A DNA stretch of 64,000 nucleotides, from NCBI RefSeq assembly GCF_009792235.1, contig NZ_CP046973.1:4216001-4280000 (forward strand). Direction: 5' to 3'. Source of the stretch: Microcystis aeruginosa FD4. Lineage in GTDB: Bacteria > Cyanobacteriota > Cyanobacteriia > Cyanobacteriales > Microcystaceae. Below, piece after piece: positions 54,624-63,635 of this stretch. The position numbers and the translations under genes are program-made. Each line of letters starts with the position of its first letter. The stretch's first letter is position 1. The notes beneath the pieces are model-generated. The model was given only the letters and a program-made list of their open reading frames with translations. It was not told the DNA's origin and ran no database searches.

Positions 54624-57323
54624 ATGGATTTAATTTTATGTCATCAAACGGCGGATTTTGACGCTTTGGGGGCAGCGGTGGGTTTATCGTTGCTGAAAGC
54701 GGGTAGTCGCATTGTGTTAACCGGGGGAGCGCACCCAACAGTAAGGGAATTTTTGGCCCTGCATCGGGATGAATTCGCTTTAATTGAACTGCGTAGTGTC
54801 AATCCGTCCCGTATTCGCTCTTTAATTATCGTTGATAATCAGTGGCGGGAGCGTCTGGGAAAAGCCTCCCAGTGGCTCGATTTAGGGCATTTACAGGCGA
54901 TCGAATTATATGATCATCATTTGGATAGTGAAAGCGATATTCATGCCTCTAGCGTCCATTTAGAGGCGGTGGGAGCCACCACGACTTTAATTGTCGAAGC
55001 TTTACAAAAAGCCCAGATTAAACCAAACTCGATGGCAGCGACGGTAATGGCGCTCGGTATTCACGTGGACACGGGTTCCCTGACTTTTGCCGGTAGTACC
55101 CCCAGGGATGCCTATGCTTTGGCTTGGTTAATGACCTGTGCTGCTAACATTAAAACGATCGCCCAATACTGTCAACCGAGTTTTTCCCCGCGCTTACAGG
55201 AGTTATTTAGCCTTGCTTGGGAAAATCTAGAGATTAAAACGATCCATGACCGTAAAATCGCCCACGTTCTCCTCCATACCGCCGATTTTATCCCCGGTTT
55301 GTCTAGTGTGGCCGAGCGCCTACTGGAATTATCCGATAGTGATGCGCTACTTTTTGGCCATAGTTATAGTAAAGACGAGGAAGATAATTCCCGACAGCGT
55401 TTAACTGTGATTGGTCGCTCTAGGATCGATGGGGTGAATTTATATCAGCTTTTTTCCCCCTATAACGGCGGTGGTCATGCTCAGGCCGCTTCGGTGAGTT
55501 TTCGCGATGTTCAGCCAGTTCAACAGTTAAATCAACTACTGGGGGACTTAATTGCCCAAATTCCTCCTTCTCCTACTGCTAGGGACTTAATGTCTTCTCC
55601 GGTGCGCACAATTCGTCCCGATACTTCCATATCTCAAGCCGAGCGCATCCTTTTTCGTTACGGCCATTCGGGGTTATCGGTGGTAGATGAGCAGGATCGC
55701 TTAGTTGGGGTGATTTCTCGTCGTGACCTCGATTTAGCTCTCCATCACGGCTTTTCTCGCTCTCCCGTGAAGGGATACATGACTTGTAATCCGAAAACTA
55801 TTACCCCCGACACTTCTCTTCAGGAAATCGAGTCGCTGATGGTAACGTATGATTTGGGGCGTTTACCTGTACTAGAAAATGGGCAGTTAGTCGGTATCGT
55901 CACTCGTACAGATGTATTAAGACAGATTCATCAAAATGAGCGGGTGCGTTTTGAAGGGGTTGCTTTGGTGTCCTGTCTTTTACCGACGATTAAAGAGCGT
56001 TTAGAGCCGATTTTGTGGTCATTCCTGCAAGCTGCTGCCGCTGCCGCTCAAAAACGCGGTTGGCATCTCTATCTGGTTGGGGGTGCGGTGCGCGATTTAC
56101 TTTTAGCGACAGAAAGGGATACTTTATTGTTACAGGATATCGATTTAGTGGTGGATGGCTGCCATCGCGCCGCCGATGTGGGTGCGGGGGTAGAGTTGGC
56201 TAATTGTCTACAGGAAATTTATCCGGGGGCCCGGTTATCGATTCACGGGGAATTTCAGACGGCGGCTTTGTTATGGCACAAAGATGAGCGTTTTGGCTCG
56301 TTATGGGTGGATATCGCCACGGCACGCACGGAATTCTATCCCTATCCTGCCAGTAATCCCCAAGTGGAGGCTAGTTCGATTCGACAGGATTTGTATAGAA
56401 GGGATTTTACAATTAATGCTCTGGCAATTCGCCTAACTTCGCCGAAAGAGGGGGAATTACTCGACTTTTTTGGCGGTATGTTGGATTTACGCGCCCAACA
56501 AATCCGGGTTTTACACGCTAATAGTTTTATTGAGGATCCGACGCGCATCTATCGAGCGGTGCGTTTTGCCACTCGGTTAGGATTTGTTATTGAACCCTTG
56601 ACAGAAAACTATATTAGGTATGCGATCGAAAGTGGAGTTTATGATCGCTCGCGGCAACAAAATCAGAATGCACCCGCTTTACAGTCCCGTTTAAAAGCGG
56701 AGTTGAATTATATTTTAGAGGCGGATTACTGGGAAAGTGCCTTAGAAAAGTTGGCTGATTTGGGGGCTTTGCACTGTTTACACGGGGATTTAAGCTTAAA
56801 TCGGGCTTTATGGCGACAATTGCGCTGTCTCAGTCGTTGGTTAGATTGTTTAAGTCTGGAATTGCCGGTGAATGCTTGGTTAATGCGGTTGGAATTATTA
56901 ATCGCTTCTCTGGCTGTAGGGGAAAGAATAGCGATCGCTAATAATTTACAATTGCCCAAAGATAGTGGGGAGCGTTTACAAAAACTAGAAGTTATGGAAA
57001 GGGAGATTAGCAATAATTTTGCTTATGATCGACCCGTTAGTCAAATTGTCAGCTTTTTCAACGGTTATAAGGTTCCTAGTTTGTTACTGGTGGCGGTGAG
57101 GAGTGAGACTAGGATTCGGGCTTTAATCTGGCAATATTTAACTAAATGGTCGCAGATCGAGGCTCCTATCCACGGCAATGACCTAAAAGCTTTGGGTTAT
57201 CAACCAGGTCCCCAGTTTAAACTATTACTTGCGGCGGTGTTGGGGGCGACTTTAGATGGAATAGTCAGCAATAAAAGCGAGGCTATGGCTTTTATTGCTA
57301 GATTAACTAAGTCAGCAGATTAG
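54624..57323 (+). CDS. DHH phosphoesterase, two CBS domains, CCA/poly(A) nucleotidyltransferase fusion
   Basis: 899 residues with three parts. Residues 1-310: DHH/DHHA1 phosphoesterase (HQTADFDALGAA, D97-H98-H99, and GGGHAQAASVSF at the end). Residues 315-440: two CBS repeats (LMSSPVRTIRPDTSISQAER; YMTCNPKTITPDTSLQEIES), probably binding adenine nucleotides. Residues 450-899: class II nucleotidyltransferase with LVGGAVRDLLL, DIDLVVDG and RRDFTINALAIRL. Family knowledge: such fusions are found in cyanobacteria and act on tRNA 3' ends or as poly(A) polymerase; in some lineages CC- and A-adding are split. The DHH part might cleave RNA or cyclic dinucleotides. All key motifs are intact. The end overlaps the convergent small gene by 4 bases. 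Confidence 0.93.
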   Translation: MDLILCHQTADFDALGAAVGLSLLKAGSRIVLTGGAHPTVREFLALHRDEFALIELRSVNPSRIRSLIIVDNQWRERLGKASQWLDLGHLQAIELYDHHLDSESDIHASSVHLEAVGATTTLIVEALQKAQIKPNSMAATVMALGIHVDTGSLTFAGSTPRDAYALAWLMTCAANIKTIAQYCQPSFSPRLQELFSLAWENLEIKTIHDRKIAHVLLHTADFIPGLSSVAERLLELSDSDALLFGHSYSKDEEDNSRQRLTVIGRSRIDGVNLYQLFSPYNGGGHAQAASVSFRDVQPVQQLNQLLGDLIAQIPPSPTARDLMSSPVRTIRPDTSISQAERILFRYGHSGLSVVDEQDRLVGVISRRDLDLALHHGFSRSPVKGYMTCNPKTITPDTSLQEIESLMVTYDLGRLPVLENGQLVGIVTRTDVLRQIHQNERVRFEGVALVSCLLPTIKERLEPILWSFLQAAAAAAQKRGWHLYLVGGAVRDLLLATERDTLLLQDIDLVVDGCHRAADVGAGVELANCLQEIYPGARLSIHGEFQTAALLWHKDERFGSLWVDIATARTEFYPYPASNPQVEASSIRQDLYRRDFTINALAIRLTSPKEGELLDFFGGMLDLRAQQIRVLHANSFIEDPTRIYRAVRFATRLGFVIEPLTENYIRYAIESGVYDRSRQQNQNAPALQSRLKAELNYILEADYWESALEKLADLGALHCLHGDLSLNRALWRQLRCLSRWLDCLSLELPVNAWLMRLELLIASLAVGERIAIANNLQLPKDSGERLQKLEVMEREISNNFAYDRPVSQIVSFFNGYKVPSLLLVAVRSETRIRALIWQYLTKWSQIEAPIHGNDLKALGYQPGPQFKLLLAAVLGATLDGIVSNKSEAMAFIARLTKSAD

Positions 57324-57484
57324 GTATCGGCTGCCCCTTCATTTTCCGAAGATTGTCTTTGATCGCTGGAATAACCGCCTCTACCTCCTCTGGTGGTGGT
57401 ACGATTAGAGGCAGCCCGGAATTGACGAGCGTAGGCGCGGTTGCGTTCAGCTTTTTCTTTTTTCAAATTACGACGTTTAGCCAC
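57320..57484 (-). CDS. Small basic protein, cyanobacterial, unknown function
   Basis: 54 residues starting from GTG 57484, preceded by AAGGAGA at the right distance; the longer frame from 57514 adds only leader codons. It reads VAKRRNLKKEKAERNRAYAR then a Gly/Arg/Ser-rich tail. The strong positive charge suggests RNA or ribosome binding, but I recognise no named family. It lies downstream of the RRM gene on the same strand, about 110 bases away. Confidence 0.65.
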   Translation of the reverse strand: MAKRRNLKKEKAERNRAYARQFRAASNRTTTRGGRGGYSSDQRQSSENEGAADT

Positions 57485-57596
57485 AAGAATCTCCTTGGGA
57501 TAATAGATAAACAAGCGGGGAAACGAGCGCTCGCTTCCCCCATTGACAATGAAAAGAAGTTAGGTAATCATAGCCTAGAATGGTTACGATCGGGGA

Positions 57597-57890
57597 TTAG
57601 TAGCGACGCTCCCGATTGCGATCACCACCAGCGAAGGAAGATCTGGGTTCTTTTTCACGAGCTTGATTGACTTTTAATTCTCGTCCCATCCATTGAGCGC
57701 CGTCAAGAGCGGCAATAGCGGCCGATTCTTGCTCTGGGGTTTCCATTTCCACAAAAGCGAAACCGCGTTTTCTTTTCGTTTCCCGATCCATGGGGAGGTG
57801 AACGCGCTTAATTTTACCATATTCGGTAAAAACTTCCGCTACATCCTCTTGGTCAACCTCGAAGGGGAGATTACCAACATAAATTGACAT
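57597..57890 (-). CDS. RRM-type RNA-binding protein (Rbp family)
   Basis: 97 residues from ATG 57890; the longer frame to 57962 is not supported. One RRM with RNP2 IYVGNL (3-8) and RNP1 KRGFAFVEM (about 43-51), then a short Gly/Arg-rich tail (SSFAGGDRNRERRY). Cyanobacterial Rbp proteins bind mRNA; some are cold-induced and some place photosystem mRNAs at the thylakoid. The 5' region from 57891 to 58131 is long and could hold the cold-regulated leader typical of these genes; I see no specific motif. Confidence 0.92.
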   Translation of the reverse strand: MSIYVGNLPFEVDQEDVAEVFTEYGKIKRVHLPMDRETKRKRGFAFVEMETPEQESAAIAALDGAQWMGRELKVNQAREKEPRSSFAGGDRNRERRY

Positions 57891-58131
57891 AAAACCTATC
57901 CTTGCACAGATAAAAACAACAGATTTGTAGAGAACCAAGATTTCGGGAACTAGCTGAACCAATACTAAACAGAAACGCTTTGACCATTAATACTGACAAC
58001 GAGCCGCAGTGCCGACTTTTATTCTCGATTTCCATCCTAGCACATAGCTATTAGCTTTGATTGATTCTCCCGCTCCCGCCACCCGAGCAGATAAACTAGA
58101 CTAGAATGCTGCCCTAGAAAATGCCCTAATT

Positions 58132-59136
58132 ATGAGTTTATCCCCCCATCCGATCGAAACTGCCCTAAAAACCCTGGCAGGGAAAGCGGAAAATTCCATC
58201 GACGAAACAACAACCCTAGAAGACTTGGAACAGCTAAGGGTGAATTATCTGGGTAAGAAAGGAGAATTATCGCAGATTTTACGGGAAATGGGCAAATTAA
58301 CCCCCGAAGAGAGACCGCGCCTCGGTGCGATCGCTAATGAGGTCAAAGAATTAGTACAATCGCTGCTGGAATCCCGGCGAGAAAGTCTAAATAATGCCCA
58401 AATTCAAGCGAAATTAGCGGCGGAAACCCTCGATGTCACCCTACCTGCTCTTAGCCGTCCTTTAGGGCGAATTCACCCCTTAAATAGCACAGTTGATCGC
58501 ATGATCGATATTTTCGTCGGTCTGGGTTACAGCATTGCCACTGGGCCGCAGGTAGAAAGCGATTATTATAATTTTGAGGCTTTAAATATCCCTGCTGACC
58601 ATCCGGCCCGGGATATGCAGGATACTTTTTTCCTGAGGGATGGTCGTTTATTGCGGACCCATACCTCCCCGGTTCAGATTCGCTACATGGAAAGTCACGA
58701 ACCCCCGATTCGGATTGTGGCCCCGGGCCGCGTTTATCGTCGCGATACCGTGGATGCAACCCATTCCGCGGTTTTCCATCAAGTGGAATTATTAGCGGTG
58801 GACAGGGGATTAACTTTTACGGATTTGAAAGGAACAATTAAAGAATTTCTTAAGCAAATGTTTGGGGCCGATTTACCGGTTAAATTCCGCGCTTCCTACT
58901 TCCCTTTTACTGAACCCTCGGCCGAGGTAGATGTGCAGTGGAAAGGCAAATGGTTGGAGGTGATGGGCTGTGGTATGGTGGATCCCAATGTCTTAAAAGC
59001 AGTCGGTTATGACCCCCAAATCTATACGGGTTTTGCTGCTGGTTTTGGCGTGGAAAGATTTGCTATGGTATTACATGAGATAGACGATATTCGCCGTTGT
59101 TATAATAGCGATATCCGCTTTCTCCGCCAATTTTAG
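58132..59136 (+). CDS. pheS: Phenylalanyl-tRNA synthetase alpha subunit
   Basis: 334 residues; charges tRNA-Phe as part of the alpha2-beta2 enzyme. The N-terminal coiled coil contains LRVNYLGKKGELSQILREMG. Class II motif 2 is around RIVAPGRVYRRDTVDATHSA, and motif 3 is GFAAGFGVERFAMVLHEIDD. FRASYFPFTEPSAEVDVQW and VMGCGMVDPNVLKAVGYDP form the Phe site. Length and motifs are normal. A DUF4870 gene follows 13 bases later. Confidence 0.96.
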   Translation: MSLSPHPIETALKTLAGKAENSIDETTTLEDLEQLRVNYLGKKGELSQILREMGKLTPEERPRLGAIANEVKELVQSLLESRRESLNNAQIQAKLAAETLDVTLPALSRPLGRIHPLNSTVDRMIDIFVGLGYSIATGPQVESDYYNFEALNIPADHPARDMQDTFFLRDGRLLRTHTSPVQIRYMESHEPPIRIVAPGRVYRRDTVDATHSAVFHQVELLAVDRGLTFTDLKGTIKEFLKQMFGADLPVKFRASYFPFTEPSAEVDVQWKGKWLEVMGCGMVDPNVLKAVGYDPQIYTGFAAGFGVERFAMVLHEIDDIRRCYNSDIRFLRQF

Positions 59137-59149
59137 GGGGATAAACCCG

Positions 59150-59494
59150 ATGGTCATGAGTGAAGATTTAACCAAAAAAAGACTCCTATCCGTGGCTTGT
59201 CATGCCTCGATCTTTTTGAGTGCTACGCTGGTATCGGTGGGGATTCCTTTAGCTATTTATTTCATTTCTGATGATGGAACGGTGAAGGAAAACGCCAAAG
59301 AAGCTTTAAACTTTCACCTGAATATGTGGTTATACTACCTAATTGCCGGGATTCTAGTTTGGGTTTTAATCGGTTATTTGCTCTTAGCGATTCTTGGTGT
59401 GGTGAACATTGTTCTCCCCATTCTTGCTATCCTGCAAGTCTGGAAAGATGCTTATAAGGTTTTCCGTTATCCTTTTATTTTCCGGGTTCTGTAA
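59150..59494 (+). CDS. DUF4870 (Tic20-like) membrane protein
   Basis: 114 residues with three hydrophobic stretches (HASIFLSATLVSVGIPLAIY; MWLYYLIAGILVWVLIGYLL; ILGVVNIVLPILAILQVWKD) and the family's NAKEALNFHLNMW between the first two. DUF4870 proteins are small membrane proteins of unknown role, distantly like Tic20. ATG 59150 follows AGGGGG; the ATG at 59156 is an alternative. It follows pheS by 13 bases and may be cotranscribed. Confidence 0.85.
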   Translation: MVMSEDLTKKRLLSVACHASIFLSATLVSVGIPLAIYFISDDGTVKENAKEALNFHLNMWLYYLIAGILVWVLIGYLLLAILGVVNIVLPILAILQVWKDAYKVFRYPFIFRVL

Positions 59495-59568
59495 TTAATT
59501 ATCGGGGTTGAAACCTGTTCAACCCTTTTTTAGTCCTATTCCCACTAGAAAAATAGCCTCTGGAGTTT

Positions 59569-60675
59569 ATGACTAAAATTGTCATCATCGGTGCGGGGAT
59601 AGTAGGGGCCACCATTGCCTACGAATTAAGCGCCATCGAAGGATTAGAAATTACCCTCATCGATGAAAAAAAACCGGGACAAGGAGCAACCGGGGCAGCT
59701 TTAGGGATTTTAATGGGGATTATCAGCCATAAAACTAAAGGTAGAGCCTGGAAACTGCGGCAAGAAAGTTTAAAACGTTACGAAACCCTCCTTCCTGAGC
59801 TAGAATCCCTCACTGGACTGACTATTCCCTGTAACCGTGATGGCATTGTCCTCCTGCGATCGAGTGCCGAAGACGAAGAAAATTGGCGCAAGTTAGCGCA
59901 AATCCGCCAAGAACAGGGATATTGTCTAGAAATCTGGGATAAAGAGACTTTAAACCAAAAATGTCCCCAAGTGGCCAGCGAGCATCTCCAGGGTGCTATC
60001 TACTCCCCCAGTGATCATCAAATTAATCCGGTCCTGCTCACGGAGGCTCTCGTCGCTGCTGCGGCAAGAAGGGGGGGAAAATGTCAATTTGGGGTAAAAG
60101 TTGAAAATTTCGGGAAGACAGAGCTTCATAGCTCTAGTTTGAGGCAATGTACCCATGTTTATAGTTCTAATGGTATAGAGGAAATCGACTTTTTGGTTCT
60201 TTCTGCGGGAATCGGTTCCACTGCTTTAACTGAAACTCTTACCCATCCAGTGGAGATCCGACCGGTTTTAGGGCAAGCTTTACAGATAAAATTGACGCAG
60301 CCTTTAGAAAGTTCCGATTTTAAGCCGATTTTAACGGGAAATGACCTGCATATTCTGCCTTTGGCCGGAGCAGAATACTGGATTGGAGCAACGGTGGAAT
60401 TTATGGACGAAAAGGGCGAAATTATCCCCGATACTGCCTTGTTAGAACAAGTGTATCAAAAGGCGATCGCTTTTTGTCCCTCTTTGGCTGCGGGTGCGAT
60501 CGTGCGTACTTGGTCCGGTAAGCGACCGCGACCGGAGAAAAAATCCGCTCCCATTATCGAGTATTTGCCCGGATACGATAACGTTATTCTGGCCACGGGA
60601 CACTACCGCAACGGGGTTTTATTGGCCCCCGCTACCGCTAAAATCGTCAGGGAAATGTTAAGTGGTAAGTTATAG
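59569..60675 (+). CDS. FAD-dependent amino-acid oxidase-like oxidoreductase (DAO/ThiO-like)
   Basis: 368 residues. The FAD-binding GxGxxG motif is VIIGAGIVGATIAYELSA (4-21), with GQGATGAALGIL after the second strand. YSPSDHQINPVLLTEALVAA and the C-terminal RTWSGKRPRPEKKSAPIIEY and ATGHYRNGVLLAPATAKIVR are typical of glycine oxidase/D-amino-acid oxidase relatives. ThiO supplies dehydroglycine for thiamine in many cyanobacteria, but here no ThiG fusion or thi neighbour is seen, so the substrate is open. Its TAG stop lies inside the inverted repeat of a MITE that starts at 60671. Confidence 0.85.
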   Translation: MTKIVIIGAGIVGATIAYELSAIEGLEITLIDEKKPGQGATGAALGILMGIISHKTKGRAWKLRQESLKRYETLLPELESLTGLTIPCNRDGIVLLRSSAEDEENWRKLAQIRQEQGYCLEIWDKETLNQKCPQVASEHLQGAIYSPSDHQINPVLLTEALVAAAARRGGKCQFGVKVENFGKTELHSSSLRQCTHVYSSNGIEEIDFLVLSAGIGSTALTETLTHPVEIRPVLGQALQIKLTQPLESSDFKPILTGNDLHILPLAGAEYWIGATVEFMDEKGEIIPDTALLEQVYQKAIAFCPSLAAGAIVRTWSGKRPRPEKKSAPIIEYLPGYDNVILATGHYRNGVLLAPATAKIVREMLSGKL

Positions 60676-60776
60676 CGGTTCTCGTTGGCGTGAGGCACAT
60701 ACAGATGACTGTAACGCTTATCCAGTAAGGCATCTGCTGTACTTCATCCAATCAGGAACCGCTATAGGGTTGGCTG
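60671..60776. mobile_element. MITE-E copy, 106 bp, overlapping the oxidase stop codon
   Basis: Ends TATAGCGGTT and AACCGCTATA are perfect inverted repeats. Same length as the copy at 39686. It is followed directly by GGGTTGGCTGAAAAAGTTTG, the start of a MITE-D-like fragment. Confidence 0.8.
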
Positions 60777-61326
60777 AAAAAGTTTGTTGATGGGGTTAGG
60801 AGTCAGTATTCGGCTTTTTTCTCCCCTCTCTACAATAATTACTCGCAGCCAGAAATACGTTGGTTCCTATCATACTTTGTGCTTTTTGTCAAAAAAACTT
60901 TTTTTTTGCAATAAAACTACATAAAAAAAAGATCATCGTTGTGGGTGAAATTGACTGATTGACCCGTCTTAATTAGGATCACCTTTTAGGTGTGGCAAGG
61001 GTTTCAACCATTGCCGTCCAAAAAAGCACAGAATAGCCGATTATGAAATTGTATCAAATCGCTGTAACCTTCATAACATCGTTGTTAAATAAAAATCTTT
61101 CTCAATTAATTCTTAAGAATTTATAAATATTGCGGAATGTTAATTTAAATATTCTCAAGTTTTTGCAGTCAATAAATAATTTTTGCTTATCTTTGTCGGA
61201 AAATAGAACTCCCGCAACAATCCAACATCTACCATTGGGTTAGGAGTCAGTATTTAGGAGTCAGGATTCGGCTTTTTTCTACCCTCTCCCTACTCCCTTC
61301 TCCCCTCTCCCTGCTATCGGCAGCCG
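60777..61326. other. 550-bp gene-free region with MITE-D fragment
   Basis: About 60774-60830 matches the left end of MITE-D (GGTTGGCTGAAAAAGTTTG; GGTTAGGAGTCAGTATTCGG) but has no other end. A related GGTTAGGAGTCAGTATTTAG recurs at about 61239. The middle is very AT-rich (60890-61200), with no ORF or RNA gene that I can recognise. Confidence 0.6.
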
Positions 61327-61734
61327 ATGACCCTATCTGACCAAGAAAGACAACAACTCTGCGACACTGCTCGGGAAGTGGCGAAACTTTCCTATTCTCC
61401 CTATTCCGGTTTTCGGGTGGGGGCAGCGGTCTTGACAAATAAAAAGATTTATGCTGGTACTAATGTAGAGAACGCTAGTTATGGCTTGAGTTTGTGCGCG
61501 GAAAGGGCAACTTTAGCGCAAATAATCGCGGCGGGCGATCAAGAAGTACGGGCGATCGCTATAGCCTGTATCGATGGGGTAGATAAGGATGATATTAGTC
61601 AGTTAACTCCCTGCGGGGCTTGTCGTCAATGGATAGCCGAATTAGCGCCGCAAGCGGAGATTATTATCTGTGGAAATCAGCAAAATTATCGTTTTCATCT
61701 CTCGGATTTACTGCCTTTTTCCTTTCGTTTTTAA
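61327..61734 (+). CDS. cdd: Cytidine deaminase
   Basis: 135 residues; deaminates cytidine and deoxycytidine in pyrimidine salvage. Zinc ligands and the catalytic Glu are present: C57-A-E59 (SLCAERATL) and C96-GA-C99 (TPCGACRQW). AKLSYSPYSGFRVGAAVL and NVENASYG complete the substrate site. Normal homotetrameric Cdd length. No upstream partner; the start at 61327 follows C/T-rich simple sequence with no good ribosome site. Confidence 0.94.
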   Translation: MTLSDQERQQLCDTAREVAKLSYSPYSGFRVGAAVLTNKKIYAGTNVENASYGLSLCAERATLAQIIAAGDQEVRAIAIACIDGVDKDDISQLTPCGACRQWIAELAPQAEIIICGNQQNYRFHLSDLLPFSFRF

Positions 61735-61885
61735 CTGTGGGTAAAGTATAGGGTTTAAGGTACTACAACGCTATCACCTTGAGGCACTTTTGACTATTTA
61801 GCAATCGTTTTAATCTTCGGCTACCTCTGAATTTTTAGCCGCTGCCGTTGGAGCAAGAGCCTGATTATCTCGCATCACTCTAATT

Positions 61886-62100
61886 AGGGTTTGCAGCAAA
61901 AAGTACGGGCGAAGCATTCGGATAGAAAATCTATGGTTTCACCGATAGGTTATTGCCCGAATGCTTCGCCCCTACAGGACGCGGGCCGATGAAGACGCAA
62001 GGTTTTGAAGCACGATTCTCTCAAAATCTTGCACCTGTTTCGCTCGTAAAGCCACAAAACCCTTACCTTGCCTACATTTCACATTTATTCAGCAAGTCCT
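61886..62100. mobile_element. MITE with MITE-A-like ends, fused to an antitoxin gene
   Basis: 215 bases, ends AGGGTTTGCAGCAAAAAGT and TTTATTCAGCAAGTCCT, flanked by AATT on both sides (61882-61885 and 62101-62104). The interior differs from MITE-A (GGGCGAAGCATTCGGATAG and its complement form an inner hairpin). The region 61735-61885 holds no gene. Confidence 0.82.
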
Positions 62101-62286
62101 AATTAAGAATCGTAGTGCCTCATTAACTGCATCAGCACTAGGAAACATTTCTGCCACATCAGGTTCTAACCGTACAGTAACTCCACCAAAACTTTTTCTT
62201 CCAGGGCCTAACTTTCTGACTCGAAGGCTCTTGAAGTCATACTCTGCCCGTAAATCATCTTCCATTCCTGACTTATCCCTGTTCAT
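62089..62286 (-). CDS. BrnA-like antitoxin, C-terminus ended by a MITE
   Basis: 65 residues. The ribbon-helix-helix-like part is FGGVTVRLEPDVAEMFPSAD then AVNEALRFLI, typical of BrnA-type antitoxins that bind DNA and repress their own operon. It overlaps the toxin gene by 14 bases. The last codons, Arg-Thr-Cys-stop, lie inside the inverted repeat of the MITE inserted at 62100, so the original C-terminus has been replaced; the loss seems small because RHH antitoxins of this type often end near FL. Confidence 0.78.
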   Translation of the reverse strand: MNRDKSGMEDDLRAEYDFKSLRVRKLGPGRKSFGGVTVRLEPDVAEMFPSADAVNEALRFLIRTC

Positions 62287-62545
62287 AGGTTTCTCGCTCG
62301 GTTTTTGTCACTTCTCTTGCGCTAGTGAGACGTATTAAGTTACCCCTTTCGGTATAGGATACAATCAACAATCGTCCTCGGTTTGACTGTCCAACGAGAA
62401 GATAACGATCCTCATTTTCAGAATGATCTGGAGCGTAGAATTCAACATAGAGAGGATCATCAAAAATAGTTTTTGCTTCCTCAAATGAGACTGGCTGCTT
62501 TGATAGATTGCGTTCTGCCTTATTTTTATCCCAATCAAACTGCAT
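62273..62545 (-). CDS. brnT: BrnT-family toxin
   Basis: 90 residues: FDWDKNKAERNLSKQPVSFE at the start, FDDPLYVEFYAPDHSENEDR in the middle, and YTERGNLIRLTSAREVTKTE at the end, which match BrnT, an RNase toxin with a RelE-like fold. Relatives cleave RNA and are neutralised by BrnA from the next gene. Gene order toxin-antitoxin and the short overlap are typical. Activity is unproven; all expected charged residues (Arg, Glu near the end) are present. Confidence 0.88.
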   Translation of the reverse strand: MQFDWDKNKAERNLSKQPVSFEEAKTIFDDPLYVEFYAPDHSENEDRYLLVGQSNRGRLLIVSYTERGNLIRLTSAREVTKTERETYEQG

Positions 62546-62604
62546 AAAGCCATTATACGACTACTCACTGAAACTGATGGCACATTTTTGATATGTTTTG
62601 TCTA

Positions 62605-62955
62605 TTACTTGAACGGGATATATTCAACTGTATTGAACCATTCGTCAGGTTCAGAGGCCTTAGCAATCAATTCTAAATCCTTGACAAATTGACCAATAGT
62701 GCCTCCAAGTTGATGACCAAAAATTAAACCTGAAAACGGTTTGCCTTTTAGTTGCCAAGTTTCGGCTAAAACTCTAAAGCGAATGTCTTGGGTAAAGAGA
62801 ATGCGCTTAAGCTCAGTTACTCTTAGCAAAAGTTGATCATCAGGTAGTTGTTCGGTTCCGTCTTCAAATGCTGTTAATACATCTATGCCTCGGCGACGCA
62901 ACTGTTCGGTAATTGCTTGGGGAACATGAACATCCATGTACAAGGCAATAGTCAT
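62605..62955 (-). CDS. DUF5615 PIN-like protein (putative toxin)
   Basis: 116 residues with the DUF5615 pattern: LYMDVHVPQAITEQLRRRGI at the start, giving one acidic residue, VLTAFEDGTEQLPDDQLLLR, and RILFTQDIRFRVLAE, giving further Asp residues. This is a small PIN-domain-like nuclease fold. Family members occur beside DUF433 proteins and are treated as VapC-like toxins. It follows the DUF433 gene with no intergenic base and ends 59 bases before the BrnT gene. Confidence 0.82.
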   Translation of the reverse strand: MTIALYMDVHVPQAITEQLRRRGIDVLTAFEDGTEQLPDDQLLLRVTELKRILFTQDIRFRVLAETWQLKGKPFSGLIFGHQLGGTIGQFVKDLELIAKASEPDEWFNTVEYIPFK

Positions 62956-63270
62956 TTACAGTAGCCCTTTTGCTTTCATACGAACATAAAAAGGCGACTT
63001 GGCAGCTTGATTGGTCATATTTTCTTGTACTTGTTGCCATTCCAGGGTGATTTCTTGGTCAATTTCTTCTTGATGGTCAAAATAGTAACCCATGACTGCA
63101 TGAGCTTCGGCTAGGGTTAAATAAAGGTGTTGACGACAGATTTCTTCTACCGACCAACCATAGGCGATGTAGTCCATGACAATTTGAGCAACGCGGATAC
63201 GCGGTAATCTTTGTAAATGTGCGGGTTGGTCGTCACTTTTTTCTATGTGTGGATAGGTTAGAGCTAACAT
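62956..63270 (-). CDS. DUF433 protein (putative antitoxin)
   Basis: 104 residues with the DUF433 helix-turn-helix region: RIRVAQIVMDYIAYGWSVEE then ICRQHLYLTLAEAHAVMGYY. DUF433 proteins are small DNA-binding partners of DUF5615, forming a toxin-antitoxin-like pair, with this gene first. The stop of DUF433 and the start of DUF5615 are contiguous, so translation is probably coupled. Confidence 0.84.
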   Translation of the reverse strand: MLALTYPHIEKSDDQPAHLQRLPRIRVAQIVMDYIAYGWSVEEICRQHLYLTLAEAHAVMGYYFDHQEEIDQEITLEWQQVQENMTNQAAKSPFYVRMKAKGLL

Positions 63271-63635
63271 AGGGCCTCTAGTTAATTGATTTGACCTATT
63301 CTAACAGTTTTAGGCGTTGCTGAATCAAGATATGGATGATAATTGTGCATCGTATCCAAAAGTTATAGTCATTTCAGATAAGTCTGATACATTAGACCGT
63401 TAGGTGAGGAGTCAGACTTCGGCCTGAACAGATGCGATCGCTATTATTCTCGTTTCTGATGGCCGATAGATTTCTTCAGTCTGTTATACTGGGTGTGTAA
63501 TTCTGGATCAGATCAATTCGGTTAGACAGAAATATCGCAATATGTCCCAATCCAGATTAGGGCTGGCAGTACCATAAAATCACCGAAGTTGATCAATTAA
63601 GTTAAACTAATTTAGTAACCCTATGGAAGTCAATT
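63271..63635. other. Intergenic region between divergent DUF433 and P-loop genes
   Basis: 365 bases without a gene. I noted TTGCTGAATCAAGATATGG at about 63315 and GGAGTCAGACTTCGGCCTGA at about 63408, both like fragments of the window's dispersed repeats. Promoters for both flanking genes should be here; none is obvious. Confidence 0.4.
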
